A program made the translations under genes and the position numbers. Below are positions 54,018-64,000 of a stretch of 64,000 nucleotides of DNA, one piece after another. Each line of letters starts with the position of its first letter. Positions within the stretch are counted from its first letter, which is position 1. The notes beneath the pieces were generated by a model, which worked only from the letters and a program-made list of their open reading frames with translations, searched no databases and was not told the DNA's origin. The DNA is from Paracandidimonas soli (lineage in GTDB: Bacteria; Pseudomonadota; Gammaproteobacteria; Burkholderiales; Burkholderiaceae_B). The stretch lies in NCBI RefSeq assembly GCF_004342005.1, contig NZ_SMBX01000006.1, forward strand, positions 124,001 through 188,000, in the 5' to 3' direction.

Positions 54018-56375
54018 ATGGCTAGACTTCCTGTTTCCTCCTCCAGAGGCTCGCGCAATGTGCGCAATGGCCCGTCCCCGCTGCAATCCCGGCTGTCATC
54101 GCTGCTGCGCGAAGCGCGCTGGATCGTGTTCGCCGCGCTCGCCGTCTGGCTGGCGCTGGTGCTTGCCAGCTGGAACAAGACCGATCCCGCGTGGTCGCAA
54201 TCGGTGCCCGGCAATATCGTCCATAACCGCGGCGGCGCCCTGGGCGCCTACGTGGCCGACCTGCTGCTGTTCCTGTTCGGCTACTCCGCCTGGCTGTGGG
54301 TGGTGCTGCTGGGCCAGCGGGTGCTGGCGGGCTTTTATCGCCTGACCGCTTTCTTCTCGCCCGGCGAAAAGCCGGATGAGCTGCCGCGCCTGCACTGGGA
54401 GGCCGGCGTCGGCTTCTTCTTGCTGCTGGTCGGCTGCATGGGCCTGGAGGCCCTGCAGTTCAGCGCCAGCGCCGCGCACCTGCCCGCCGGAGCGGGCGGA
54501 CAACTGGGCAGCCTGCTGGCCCAGGCGCTTTCCGTGGCGGTGGGCAGCACGGGCTGCACCGTGCTGCTGCTGGCCTGCATTGCCGTGGGAGCCAGCCTGT
54601 TTTTCCGTTTTTCGTGGCTGTTCGTCTGCGAGCGCGTCGGCCTGGCGCTGGAGAAGCTGTTCCGCAAGCTGCTCGAATTGCGCACTGCCTACCAGGACCG
54701 CAAGGTCGGCGTCGTCAAAAGCGCCGAGCGCAGCGAAACCGTTGTCGCCAAGCAGGAAATGCTCGTGCACGAGCAGCCCGTGCGCATCGAGCCAGCCATT
54801 ACGCAGGTGCAGAAATCGGTGCGCGTCGAAAAGGAAAAACAGAAAACGCTGTTCACCGCGCCGCTGGAGCATGGCGGCAGCGGCGACCTGCCGGCCATCA
54901 GCCTGCTGGACGCGCCTGAGGAAAACCAGGAGACCGTCTCCGCGGAAACAATCGAATTCACCTCGCGCCTCATCGAGAAAAAGCTCTCCGACTTCGGCGT
55001 GAAGGTGGTCGTGGTGGCGGCCCAGGCCGGCCCGGTGATCACCCGCTACGAAATCGAGCCGGCCACCGGGGTCAAGGGTAGCCAGATCGTCAACCTGGCC
55101 AAGGACCTGGCGCGGGCGCTGAGCCTGGTCAGCATCCGCGTGGTGGAAACCATCCCGGGCAAGAACCTGATGGGCCTGGAACTGCCCAATCCGCGCAGGC
55201 AGATGGTGCGCCTGGCGGAGATCATCGGCTCGCAGACCTATCACGCCAGCACCTCGCCGCTGACCATGGTGCTGGGCAAGGACATCGCCGGCAATCCGGC
55301 CGTGGCCGACCTGGCGAAGATGCCGCACCTGCTGGTGGCGGGTACCACGGGCTCCGGGAAATCGGTGGGGATCAACGCCATGCTGATCTCCCTGCTGTAC
55401 AAATCCGACGCCACGCAGGTCCGCCTGATCCTGATCGATCCCAAGATGCTTGAAATGAGCATCTACGAAGGCATTCCGCACCTGCTGGCGCCGGTCGTCA
55501 CCGACATGCGCCATGCCGCCAACGCGCTGAACTGGTGCGTTGCCGAAATGGAAAAGCGCTACCGCCTGATGAGTAAGCTGGGCGTGCGCAACCTGGCCGG
55601 CTATAACGCCAAGATCCGTGACGCGCAGAAGCGCGAAGAGCCCATTCCCAATCCGTTCTCGCTGACGCCGGATGCGCCGGAGCCCCTGTCCACGCTGCCC
55701 ATGATCGTGGTGGTCATCGATGAACTGGCCGACCTGATGATGGTGGTGGGCAAGAAGATCGAAGAACTGATCGCCCGCCTGGCGCAGAAAGCGCGCGCGG
55801 CCGGCATCCACCTGGTGCTGGCGACGCAGCGGCCCAGCGTAGACGTGATCACCGGCCTGATCAAGGCCAACATTCCCACGCGCATCGCCTTCCAGGTATC
55901 GTCCAAGATCGACTCCCGCACGATTCTCGACCAGATGGGTGCGGAAACCCTGCTGGGACAGGGCGACATGCTCTACATGCCGCCGGGAACCGGCCTGCCA
56001 GTGCGTGTGCACGGCGCCTTCGTGCACGACGACGAAGTGCACCGCGTGGTCGAATATCTCAAGACGCAGGGCGAGCCCGACTATATCGACGGCTTGCTGG
56101 AAGGCGCGCTCGAGGGAGAAACGGGCGATGGCGTCGGTGGCGTGACCGGCTTTGCCGATGCCGAGTCCGATCCACTCTACGACCAGGCCGTCGAGGTCAT
56201 CCTGAAGAACCGCAGGGCATCCATCTCCTCGGTGCAGCGCCATCTGCGCATTGGCTACAACCGCGCGGCAAGGCTGCTGGAGCAGATGGAGCAGGCGGGG
56301 CTGGTGTCCTCCATGCAATCCAATGGCAACCGTGAAATTCTGGTACCCGCAGGGAGCGCATCCGATGCTGATTAA
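54018..56375 (+). CDS. ftsK: DNA translocase FtsK
   Basis: A septum-anchored translocase of 785 aa that segregates chromosome dimers during division. Four N-terminal helices ([35 protein letters not shown] and two more) are followed by a short linker. The motor domain has [29 protein letters not shown], Walker [18 protein letters not shown], Walker [17 protein letters not shown] and [21 protein letters not shown]. The C-terminal gamma winged helix ([20 protein letters not shown]) reads KOPS. The ATG at 54018 begins [14 protein letters not shown]. The linker is much shorter than in E. coli, as is usual for this group. Its 3' end overlaps lolA. Confidence 0.97.
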   Translation: MARLPVSSSRGSRNVRNGPSPLQSRLSSLLREARWIVFAALAVWLALVLASWNKTDPAWSQSVPGNIVHNRGGALGAYVADLLLFLFGYSAWLWVVLLGQRVLAGFYRLTAFFSPGEKPDELPRLHWEAGVGFFLLLVGCMGLEALQFSASAAHLPAGAGGQLGSLLAQALSVAVGSTGCTVLLLACIAVGASLFFRFSWLFVCERVGLALEKLFRKLLELRTAYQDRKVGVVKSAERSETVVAKQEMLVHEQPVRIEPAITQVQKSVRVEKEKQKTLFTAPLEHGGSGDLPAISLLDAPEENQETVSAETIEFTSRLIEKKLSDFGVKVVVVAAQAGPVITRYEIEPATGVKGSQIVNLAKDLARALSLVSIRVVETIPGKNLMGLELPNPRRQMVRLAEIIGSQTYHASTSPLTMVLGKDIAGNPAVADLAKMPHLLVAGTTGSGKSVGINAMLISLLYKSDATQVRLILIDPKMLEMSIYEGIPHLLAPVVTDMRHAANALNWCVAEMEKRYRLMSKLGVRNLAGYNAKIRDAQKREEPIPNPFSLTPDAPEPLSTLPMIVVVIDELADLMMVVGKKIEELIARLAQKARAAGIHLVLATQRPSVDVITGLIKANIPTRIAFQVSSKIDSRTILDQMGAETLLGQGDMLYMPPGTGLPVRVHGAFVHDDEVHRVVEYLKTQGEPDYIDGLLEGALEGETGDGVGGVTGFADAESDPLYDQAVEVILKNRRASISSVQRHLRIGYNRAARLLEQMEQAGLVSSMQSNGNREILVPAGSASDAD

Positions 56376-56985
56376 AAAACTTTGCGCAGCCGCCGTTCTG
56401 GCGGCGGCGCCGCTCATGGCGCATGCCGCCGATGCCGTGACGCAGCTGCGCCAGTTCGTCAATACCGTCACTTCCGCCAGCGGGTCCTTCGTGCAGGAAC
56501 AATCCTCGGCCGAGCGCCGCACGTCCTCCCAGTCCGGCGTGTTCTCGTTCGAGCGGCCGGGCAAGTTCCGCTGGGACGTGCAGAAACCGTACGAGCAACT
56601 GACGGTTTCCGACGGCAAGCGCGTCTACCAGTACGATCCCGATCTTGCCCAGGTGACGGAGCGCAGCGTTGACGCGTCTGTCGGCGCCTCGCCCGCGGCC
56701 ATCCTGTTCGGCTCGGGTTCGTTCGACGAGTCGTTCAACGCCCAGGCCTTGCCGGATGCGGACGGCATGCAGTGGATGCGGGCCACGCCCAAGCAGGGCG
56801 ATGCCGGTTTCGAATACGTGGACATCGGCTTTCGCGACGGCATGCCAGCCCGGCTGATGCTGCTGGATGCGTTCGGCCAGACGACGAGGATCGAGCTGGG
56901 TGGAATCCAGTCCAATCCGAAGCTGCCTGCCTCTGCATTCCGTTTCCAGGCCCCGGAAGGCACGGACGTCGTGCGCATGCCCTGA
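56365..56985 (+). CDS. lolA: Outer-membrane lipoprotein carrier protein LolA
   Basis: A periplasmic chaperone of 206 aa that ferries lipoproteins from LolCDE to LolB. The signal peptide ([21 protein letters not shown]) is followed by TASGSFVQ-type LolA core: [42 protein letters not shown], then [17 protein letters not shown]. The ATG at 56365 (SD AGGGAG within ftsK) overlaps the ftsK stop by 11 bp. The ftsK-lolA-rarA order is conserved across proteobacteria. Confidence 0.95.
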   Translation: MLIKKLCAAAVLAAAPLMAHAADAVTQLRQFVNTVTSASGSFVQEQSSAERRTSSQSGVFSFERPGKFRWDVQKPYEQLTVSDGKRVYQYDPDLAQVTERSVDASVGASPAAILFGSGSFDESFNAQALPDADGMQWMRATPKQGDAGFEYVDIGFRDGMPARLMLLDAFGQTTRIELGGIQSNPKLPASAFRFQAPEGTDVVRMP

Positions 56986-57046
56986 GCGGCAGCCGGAACA
57001 GCGCCGCCGCTGGCGCGCGCCGAAATCATTTTCCCGCCTGATCCCT

Positions 57047-58411
57047 ATGCCCGATACTCCCGACCTGTTTTCTTCCACTGGCTTCAACGCCGGCACGCCG
57101 CTGGCGGAACGCCTGCGCCCGGCCGTGCTGGACGACGTCGTCGGACAGAAGCACCTGCTGGGTCCGGGCAAGCCCCTGCGCGTCGCTTTCGATTCGGGGC
57201 GGCCGCATTCCATGATCTTCTGGGGGCCGCCCGGCGTCGGCAAGACGACGCTGGCGCGCCTGATGGCGGCGGGCTTCGATGCCCAGTTCCTGTCCATTTC
57301 CGCCGTGCTGGGCGGGGTGAAGGATATCCGCGAGGCCGTGACCGCCGCGCAGGTGGCGCGCGCCCAGGGGCGGCGCACTATCCTGTTTGTCGACGAGGTG
57401 CATCGTTTCAACAAGGCGCAGCAGGATGCTTTCCTGCCCTATGTGGAAAATGGCCTGTTCACCTTCATTGGCGCCACCACCGAAAATCCTTCGTTCGAAG
57501 TGAACTCGGCCTTGTTGTCTCGCGCCAGGGTCTATGTGCTGGAACCCTTGTCCGCTGAGGATCTGCAAGAACTGGTCGGCAGGGCGGAGCTTGCCTTGAA
57601 CGCACCGCCGGGCGACGGCGCGGATGCGCCCGCGTCCATCGCCTTCACGGAAGACGCGCGGGCGCAGCTGGCCGCGTGGGCCGACGGCGACGCCCGCCGC
57701 TTGATCAATGCGCTGGAAGTGGTGGCGGAATCCGCCCGCTCCGCGGGACGGACGCAGGTGGATCCCGAATGGTTGGAGACGGCGCTGTCGCAGAATCTGC
57801 GCCGCTTCGACAAAGGGGGCGACGCCTTCTACGACCAGATCAGCGCCCTGCACAAGTCCGTACGCGGCTCGGACCCGGACGCCTCGCTGTACTGGTTCAC
57901 GCGCATGCTGGACGGCGGCGCGGATCCACGCTACCTGGCGCGCCGCATCGTGCGCATGGCGATCGAGGACATCGGCCTGGCCGATCCGCGCGCGACGGAA
58001 ATCGCGCTTAACGGCGCCGACGTGTATGAACGCCTGGGTTCGCCGGAGGGCGAACTGGCGCTGGCGCAGGCGGTCGTCTACCTGGCTTGCGCCGCCAAGT
58101 CGAATGCGCTTTACATGGCCTATTCGCAGGCGCGCCGCTATGTGCAGGAGCACGGCTCGGCGCCGGTGCCACTGCATCTGCGCAATGCGCCCACCAAGCT
58201 GATGAAGGCCCAGGGCTACGGCAAAACCTATCGCTATGCGCATGACGAACCGCACGGCTATGCGGCGGGCGAGCGCTATTTCCCTGATGGCCTGAATGCC
58301 ACCTTCTACCGTCCGGTCGATCGCGGGCTGGAGGGTAAAATCCGCGAGAAGCTGGCCTTTCTCAGGGAGCTGGACGGCCAGGCGCGCAAGGAAAAATCCG
58401 GCAAGGAATGA
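57047..58411 (+). CDS. rarA: Replication-associated recombination protein A (RarA/MgsA)
   Basis: A AAA+ ATPase of the RarA/WRNIP1 family acting at stalled forks. It is 454 residues long from the ATG at 57047 (MPDTPDLFSSTGFNAG; the frame is open upstream through the lolA end). Motifs: LAERLRPAVLDDVVGQKHLL, Walker A MIFWGPPGVGKTTLARLM, Walker B TILFVDEVHRFNKAQQDAFLP, sensor FIGATTENPSFEVN. The C-terminal tetramerisation region includes LHKSVRGSDPDASLYWFTRMLDGGADPRYLARR. No clear SD was seen. Confidence 0.96.
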   Translation: MPDTPDLFSSTGFNAGTPLAERLRPAVLDDVVGQKHLLGPGKPLRVAFDSGRPHSMIFWGPPGVGKTTLARLMAAGFDAQFLSISAVLGGVKDIREAVTAAQVARAQGRRTILFVDEVHRFNKAQQDAFLPYVENGLFTFIGATTENPSFEVNSALLSRARVYVLEPLSAEDLQELVGRAELALNAPPGDGADAPASIAFTEDARAQLAAWADGDARRLINALEVVAESARSAGRTQVDPEWLETALSQNLRRFDKGGDAFYDQISALHKSVRGSDPDASLYWFTRMLDGGADPRYLARRIVRMAIEDIGLADPRATEIALNGADVYERLGSPEGELALAQAVVYLACAAKSNALYMAYSQARRYVQEHGSAPVPLHLRNAPTKLMKAQGYGKTYRYAHDEPHGYAAGERYFPDGLNATFYRPVDRGLEGKIREKLAFLRELDGQARKEKSGKE

Positions 58412-58488
58412 ACTGGAACCACTCTTGCACGCGCCGTCTCCCTGTCATTTACCCATTATTCTTTCTGCTCACTACTGGAAACCGGTAA

Positions 58489-59832
<1,344 letters not shown>

Positions 59833-59854
59833 TCGTCTTTTTGATGAGTTTTGC

Positions 59855-59894
59855 AGAGGCGGCACGGCGATGGCCGTGCTGCCTCTTTGCCTTT
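59855..59894 (+). terminator. Intrinsic terminator after serS
   Basis: AGAGGCGGCACGGC (59855-59868) pairs with GCCGTGCTGCCTCT (59873-59886) with one mismatch around GATG, followed by TTGCCTTT. It is 22 bp after the serS stop. Confidence 0.8.
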
Positions 59895-59999
59895 GGGCCG
59901 AGCACTCGTGCCGAGCGTCGGCAGGCAGAATTCAGCGCCGGGGCTGATGGAAAAGGCGGAGCGGACGCCGGAGGCAATCCGTAGCGCTTGCGCCTGGTC

Positions 60000-60668
60000 T
60001 CAGAAGCGCTCGAAATCCGACATGTTTTCGATCAGCCGCTGTTTGCCTGCCAGGACGTGCTGTTCGGCCAGTTCGCTGGCCTTGGCGGCGTCGCCGGCGA
60101 TGATGGCCGCCAGGATGGCGCGGTGTTCTTCGTTCGAGCGCACCATTTTGCTGGTGTAGTTGAAGAAGCGCCGGCGGAAGAAATGCAGCTCGTTGACATA
60201 GGCCTCGTAGGCCTGCGCTGCGTGCCGGTTGTTGCTGTATTCCAGCAGGCGATCATGGAATGCCAGGTTCAGGTCGTAATACCGGTCGTGGTCGTGCTGC
60301 TCGGTAGCGTCTTCCATTTCCTGGATCAGCCCTTCGAGCACCTGGCGGCGTTCCGGAGTCAGGAATTCCGTGGTGCGCCGGGCGGCGAAGCCGAAGATAA
60401 GCGCGCGCAGGTCATAGCTTTCCAGCATGTCGCGAAAGGACATTTCGCGCACGAACATGCCGCGATGCGCGATGGATGTGACCAGACCCTTGCCGGCCAG
60501 GATGCGGATGGCTTCGCGGATGGGGCCGCGGCTCGTGCCCATGCGCGTGGCCAGCGCCGCTTCGTTCAGGCGGCTGCCCGGCGCCAGTTCGCCTGAATAG
60601 ATCATCCTGCGCAGTTCATCGGCCACTGTCGTGGCCAGCAGTGGAGGGCGAGTGTCGGAGGCTGACAT
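60000..60668 (-). CDS. GntR-family (FadR/FCD subfamily) transcriptional regulator
   Basis: A 222-residue regulator from the ATG at 60668. The winged helix is TTVADELRRMIYSGELAPGSRLNEAALATRMGTSRGPIREAIRIL and the C-terminal FCD domain has YYDLNLAFHDRLLEYSNNRH and NEEHRAILAAIIAGDAAKASELAEQHV with the metal-binding Asp/His positions. FCD regulators bind carboxylic acids or acyl-CoA-related effectors. It diverges from the CoA-transferase/crotonase/racemase operon, its likely target. The 442-bp gap between them holds a consensus promoter and an AGTG/CACT repeat. Confidence 0.92.
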   Translation of the reverse strand: MSASDTRPPLLATTVADELRRMIYSGELAPGSRLNEAALATRMGTSRGPIREAIRILAGKGLVTSIAHRGMFVREMSFRDMLESYDLRALIFGFAARRTTEFLTPERRQVLEGLIQEMEDATEQHDHDRYYDLNLAFHDRLLEYSNNRHAAQAYEAYVNELHFFRRRFFNYTSKMVRSNEEHRAILAAIIAGDAAKASELAEQHVLAGKQRLIENMSDFERF

Positions 60669-60865
60669 GGATGAAATGGAAAGTCCTGAACGGAGCCGTC
60701 TGCTTGTTAGGCGGACGGGAGTTGAGCACAAGCGCGGCCACTGATGGAGGCCCGCCGGCGGAGGCCAAGTATAGCGTATGCCTGGGAAAAACCTTGCCCT
60801 GGCGCATCACCGCCCGGTTCTGCATGCAGACCGGAATACCTGGAACGTATTCACATCATAGCTTA

Positions 60866-60919
60866 AGTGAAAACACTATAACAAAAATCGTTGACACTTT
60901 TATTTGATCTGAATACTAT
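60866..60919 (+). promoter_or_regulatory. Consensus sigma70 promoter with operator-like repeat before the CoA-transferase operon
   Basis: -35 TTGACA (60891-60896) and -10 TACTAT (60914-60919) with a 17-bp spacer make a near-consensus promoter in an AT-rich stretch. Just upstream, AGTGAAAACACT (60866-60877) is an inverted repeat AGTG/CACT, a plausible GntR-type operator half-site pair. The rest of the 60669-61110 gap carries only the small dispersed repeat at 61021. Confidence 0.7.
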
Positions 60920-61020
60920 TTTAATCACGGATCTGGCAGAAAGCCGTTGCTTGTCAAGGCGATTGCCAGGGTGTTTTTGCCGCCGGGCCGCTCCAAGGCA
61001 AAAAGCGCACCTCTTTGGAG

Positions 61021-61048
61021 GAGCAAGCCTAAGGCGCAGCGTGGGGGC
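61021..61048. repeat. Short copy of the dispersed GC-rich repeat
   Basis: GAGCAAGCCTAAGGCGCAGC followed by GTGGGGGC is nearly the same as the second half of the element at 36894-36942 and lies, as there, just upstream of a gene start. Confidence 0.55.
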
Positions 61049-61110
61049 CTTCTGTAAAACGTCTCGCGCGCCTGGCGGCGCAGGGCGTATCCAAGGATTG
61101 TGATCTGGCG

Positions 61111-62313
61111 ATGAATCAAGAAACTCTGACTGCTTCCGCTCTGCCGCTGTCCGGCGTGCGTGTATTGGACCTGACCCGCGTGCGGGCCGGCCCCACCGCC
61201 ATCCGCCAGCTGGCTGACTGGGGCGCCGACGTGATCAAGATAGAAGAGCCGGTCAATCCCGAGACCGAAACGGAAATGGGCGGAATGCGCCTGGGGCCGG
61301 ACTACCAGAATCTGCAGCGCAACAAGCGCAGCATCACGCTGAACCTGAAGGACCCGGAAGGCGTGGCGCTCTTCAAGCAACTGGTGAAGGATGCCGACGT
61401 GGTGGCCGAGAACTACCGGCCCGACGTCAAGACCCGCCTGGGAATCGACTACGAAACCCTGCGCGCAATCAATCCGCGCCTGATCTATGCCAGCATCTCG
61501 GGGTTCGGTCAGGACGGCCCCTATGCCAGGCGCCCCGGCTACGACCAGATCGTGCAGGGCATGGGCGGGCTGATGTCCATCACGGGGCTGCCCGGCCAGG
61601 GGCCGGTGCGCGCCGGTATTGCCATTTGCGATACCACGGCGGGCCTGTATGCGGCGTTCGGTATCGTGATGGCGCTGTTCGAGCGCACCAGGACCAATCT
61701 GGGTCAATGGGTGCAAGCTTCCCTGCTGGAGTCGGAACTGGCCATTCTCGACCTGCAGGCCGCGCGATGGCTGGTGTCGAAAGAGGTGCCGACGCAGGCG
61801 GGCAACAATCATCCCACCATGATTCCGACAGGTCTGTTCCAGGCCAAGGACGGTTACATCACGCTGCAGGTGCCGGGCCAGGTCATGTGGGAGCGTTTCT
61901 GCAAGGCCATGGAGCGCGAGGACTGGCTGGACGATCCGCGCTTCCGCATGAATCGCGATCGTTCCAGGAACCGCGTGGAACTGAACAGCCTGATCACGGA
62001 GATATTCAGCGAACACCCGCGCGAATACTGGATCGAGCGCCTGAACAAGGCGGGCATTGCCTGCGGCGCGGTCAATTCCATCGACGAGGCCTTTGCCGAC
62101 CCGCAGGTGCGCCACCTGGGCACCGCCATTCCCGTCAAGCATCCGCAACTAGGCGACATCGCGCTGGTGGGCCAGCCCATCCGCACCGATCGCCATCGCG
62201 CAACCGTGCGCTCGGTCGCGCCGATGCCGGGCGCGCACAATGAGGAAATCCTGTCCGGCCTGGGTCTGGATGCCGCTGCAATTGATGAGCTGAGGAGCCG
62301 CCATGTCATCTGA
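61111..62313 (+). CDS. CaiB/BaiF family (family III) CoA-transferase
   Basis: A 400-residue enzyme transferring CoA between carboxylic acids. Motifs: VRVLDLTRVRAGPTAIRQLADWGADVIKIEEP at the N-terminus, NKRSITLNLKDPEG, VVAENYRPDVKTRLGIDY, the catalytic Asp174 in AGIAICDTTAGLYAAFGIVMAL, and the C-terminal GAVNSIDEAFADPQVRHLG. It is the first gene of the operon after the promoter at 60891. The acid activated is unknown. Its stop overlaps the next gene by 11 bp. Confidence 0.92.
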   Translation: MNQETLTASALPLSGVRVLDLTRVRAGPTAIRQLADWGADVIKIEEPVNPETETEMGGMRLGPDYQNLQRNKRSITLNLKDPEGVALFKQLVKDADVVAENYRPDVKTRLGIDYETLRAINPRLIYASISGFGQDGPYARRPGYDQIVQGMGGLMSITGLPGQGPVRAGIAICDTTAGLYAAFGIVMALFERTRTNLGQWVQASLLESELAILDLQAARWLVSKEVPTQAGNNHPTMIPTGLFQAKDGYITLQVPGQVMWERFCKAMEREDWLDDPRFRMNRDRSRNRVELNSLITEIFSEHPREYWIERLNKAGIACGAVNSIDEAFADPQVRHLGTAIPVKHPQLGDIALVGQPIRTDRHRATVRSVAPMPGAHNEEILSGLGLDAAAIDELRSRHVI

Positions 62314-63088
62314 AGAATATGTTCCTTCCCTGCGATTGCAGAGGGACGCCCGCGTCGCGACCTTGACGATCGCGCATCCCAGGCGCCTGAATGCAATGAC
62401 GTTCGAGATGTGGGAGTCGATTCCCCGGTTCCTGAAAGAGGTGGCCGAAGATCCGGAGCTGCGCGTGCTCGTATTGCGCGGCGGCGATGAAAAGGCCTTC
62501 TCATCGGGGGCGGATATATCCCAGTTCGGCGAACGCCGCAGCACGGAAGAGGGCGTGCGCCTGTGGAACAGCACCGTCCAGGCCAGCGTGGCCCAACTGG
62601 CGGAGTTTCCCAAGCCGGTGGTGGCCCTGATCAGCGGTATTTGCTACGGAGGCGGATTCGGCCTGGCCCTGCACTGCGACCTGCGCTATGTCGTGGGCGA
62701 GGCGGCTTTTGCCATTCCGGCAGCCAAGCTGGGCATAGGCTACTACCCGAGCTGGCTGCGTCGCCTCACGGCGCTGGTGGGGCCGGCCGCCGCCAAGGAG
62801 ATCATGTTCGCTTCGCGCCGCTACGACCAGGCGCAGGCCCTGAGGCTGGGGCTGATCAATGACGTGCTGGACGAAGCGGCCGCGTGCGACATGGTCGAGC
62901 GCATCGGTGGCCTGGCGCCGTTGAGCCACCGGGCCAGCAAGATGGCGATAGAAGAGGCCGTGGTGCCGGGCGCATACGGCACGCAGGCTTGCGAGGATGC
63001 CGTGCTCGAATGCTTCCACAGCGAGGATTACAAAGAAGGCCGGGCCGCTTTCCAGGAAAAGCGGCCCGCACTTTTCAAGGGGTGCTGA
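62303..63088 (+). CDS. Enoyl-CoA hydratase/isomerase (crotonase) family protein
   Basis: A 261-residue crotonase. The oxyanion-hole segments are KAFSSGADISQFGERR and ISGICYGGGFGLALHCDLRY. At the position where hydratases carry the first catalytic Glu (PE-x-x-LG) it reads IPAAKLGIGYYPS, so one acid is missing and isomerase, thioesterase or decarboxylase chemistry is possible. The SD GAGGAG precedes the ATG at 62303, which overlaps the CoA-transferase gene. It presumably acts on the CoA ester produced by that enzyme. Confidence 0.88.
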   Translation: MSSEEYVPSLRLQRDARVATLTIAHPRRLNAMTFEMWESIPRFLKEVAEDPELRVLVLRGGDEKAFSSGADISQFGERRSTEEGVRLWNSTVQASVAQLAEFPKPVVALISGICYGGGFGLALHCDLRYVVGEAAFAIPAAKLGIGYYPSWLRRLTALVGPAAAKEIMFASRRYDQAQALRLGLINDVLDEAAACDMVERIGGLAPLSHRASKMAIEEAVVPGAYGTQACEDAVLECFHSEDYKEGRAAFQEKRPALFKGC

Positions 63089-63089
63089 C

Positions 63090-64000
63090 ATGAAAATCGC
63101 GGATATCCGCTGCAGTTTGCACCGGCACGAGATCGACCTGCCGGGAATTGGAAAATCGATTGAAAGCCGCATGTTCGTGTTCGTCGAGGTAGAGACGGAC
63201 GACGGCCTTTCGGGTTTTGGCATCACCGGCTCTATGCTGCCGTGGGCGGTGATGGCATGCATCGAGCATCATCTCAAGCCCGCGCTGGTGGGCATGGACG
63301 TGCTGCATACTGATGCTATCCATGCCAAGGTGTGGAAGCAGCTGAACAGCCGTACCTATACCGGCGTGATCTCCAATGCCTTGTCGGCCGTGGACATCGC
63401 GCTGTGGGATATCCGGGGCAAGAAGGAAAACCGTTCCGTGCACGAGCTGCTGGGCGGCTATCGCGACTGGGCGCCCACCTATGCCACGTTCGGCTATCCT
63501 TTCTTCGACGAGGACCAGTTGGCCGAGTATGCGCGCAAGTTCATCGCCGATGGCCATCGCATGTTGAAGATGGTGGTGGGGGGCGAGCCCACGCGCACCT
63601 GGCGCGATGACGTGCGGCGCGTGCGTGCCGCGCGCGAGGCTGCCGGCCCCGACGTAGCGCTGATGATCGACGCTAACTGCTATTTCGATCCGAACGAGGC
63701 GCGGCTCCTGTGCCGCGAGATCGAGGACTGCAATGTGCACTGGTTCGAAGAACCGCTGCATCAGAACGATGCGCGGGCGCTGGCGGACTTGCGTGCGCAT
63801 ACCTCCATTCCGATCGCTGCCGGCCAGATGGAGGGTCACCGATGGCGCTACCGCGAACTGGTGGTGAATCATTCGGTCGATGTGCTGCAGCCCAATGTGC
63901 TGTACAACGGGGGCTTCACCGAGTCGCTGAAGGTGGCGCACATGGCGCAAGCCTTCAACCTGCCTCTGGCCAACGGCGGCGGCTGGCCCATCTTCAACAT
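63090..64000 (+). CDS. Mandelate racemase/muconate lactonizing enzyme family protein (enolase superfamily), truncated by window edge
   Basis: 303 codons are visible from the ATG at 63090, one base after the crotonase stop. The N-terminal cap (MKIADIRCSLHRHEIDLPGI) is followed by the barrel: general-base Lys strand HRMLKMVVGG, first metal Asp in ALMIDANCYFD, second metal Glu in HWFEEPLHQND. The third ligand region reads IPIAAGQMEGH, with Gln where many members have Glu. Such enzymes abstract an alpha-proton from a carboxylate (racemase, dehydratase or cycloisomerase). The pairing with CoA-transferase and crotonase suggests degradation of an unusual hydroxy or sugar acid. The C-terminus lies outside the window. 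Confidence 0.9.
   Translation, partial: MKIADIRCSLHRHEIDLPGIGKSIESRMFVFVEVETDDGLSGFGITGSMLPWAVMACIEHHLKPALVGMDVLHTDAIHAKVWKQLNSRTYTGVISNALSAVDIALWDIRGKKENRSVHELLGGYRDWAPTYATFGYPFFDEDQLAEYARKFIADGHRMLKMVVGGEPTRTWRDDVRRVRAAREAAGPDVALMIDANCYFDPNEARLLCREIEDCNVHWFEEPLHQNDARALADLRAHTSIPIAAGQMEGHRWRYRELVVNHSVDVLQPNVLYNGGFTESLKVAHMAQAFNLPLANGGGWPIFN

Noticed and set aside
54096-56618. Long minus-strand frame (about 840 codons) antisense to ftsK and lolA
   Set aside because: His/Gln/Arg/Gly-rich translation without domains, an antisense artefact of strong third-position GC bias. ftsK and lolA are unmistakable.

Overview
The window is GC-rich chromosomal DNA from a betaproteobacterium, most likely family Alcaligenaceae (Bordetella/Achromobacter-like). 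Three things point there: the conserved blocks dapB-bamE-fur / recN-nadK / hrcA-hemH-grpE-dnaK-dnaJ and trxB / ftsK-lolA-rarA-serS, a Bug-type solute receptor in a catabolic operon, and sigma32-type promoters rather than a CIRCE element in front of grpE and dnaK. The genus cannot be fixed from the sequence alone. No phage, IS element or CRISPR array was seen. Both window ends cut genes: a GAF-domain protein on the left and an enolase-superfamily enzyme on the right.

Layout. 1-5.4 kb: the truncated GAF protein, a queuosine-precursor transporter behind a preQ1-I riboswitch, and a glycine-betaine/choline-type ABC transporter whose binding protein is fused to the permease. 5.5-13.2 kb: a minus-strand catabolic operon (two 2-hydroxyacid dehydrogenases, RraA-type aldolase, Bug receptor, lactonase-type amidohydrolase), diverging from a LysR regulator and an SLC13 carrier. 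13.4-15.2 kb: LysE exporter, small ATPase and two tandem tRNA-Gly genes. 15.3-28.2 kb: core housekeeping (murB, an oxidoreductase, dapB, bamE, fur, recN, nadK, hrcA, hemH, grpE, dnaK, dnaJ). 28.3-29.1 kb: a RelE/Xre toxin-antitoxin pair.

29.2-39.7 kb: an M16 protease, an acetyltransferase, a flavin monooxygenase, DUF1841 and a hypothetical protein. Next come a tandem array of three 85-bp palindrome-bearing repeats, a 57-aa peptide with a Cys/Gly-rich tail, and a MocR regulator diverging from a DMT exporter with direct-repeat operators between them. A second DMT transporter and a methyltransferase follow. 40-46.4 kb: Mn-type superoxide dismutase, then an iron-uptake module (beta-propeller lipoprotein, TonB-dependent receptor, FecR, FecI) with a Fur box before the sigma-factor gene. 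46.5-51.9 kb: a periplasmic protein, an FAD-linked dehydrogenase, a DapA-family enzyme with a LacI-type operator and regulator, and a TauE/SafE transporter. 52-60 kb: an orphan terminator with a possible small RNA, then smr, trxB, ftsK, lolA, rarA and serS. 60-64 kb: a GntR regulator diverging from a CoA-transferase / crotonase / mandelate-racemase-like operon with a consensus sigma70 promoter.

No wholly new multi-gene system is evident. The least explained pieces are the 85-bp repeat array with its dispersed relatives and the neighbouring Cys/Gly peptide, the undefined acid-degradation operon, the palindrome on the fur promoter, the heat-shock promoter embedded in the hemH terminator hairpin, and the possible sRNA near 52.1 kb.
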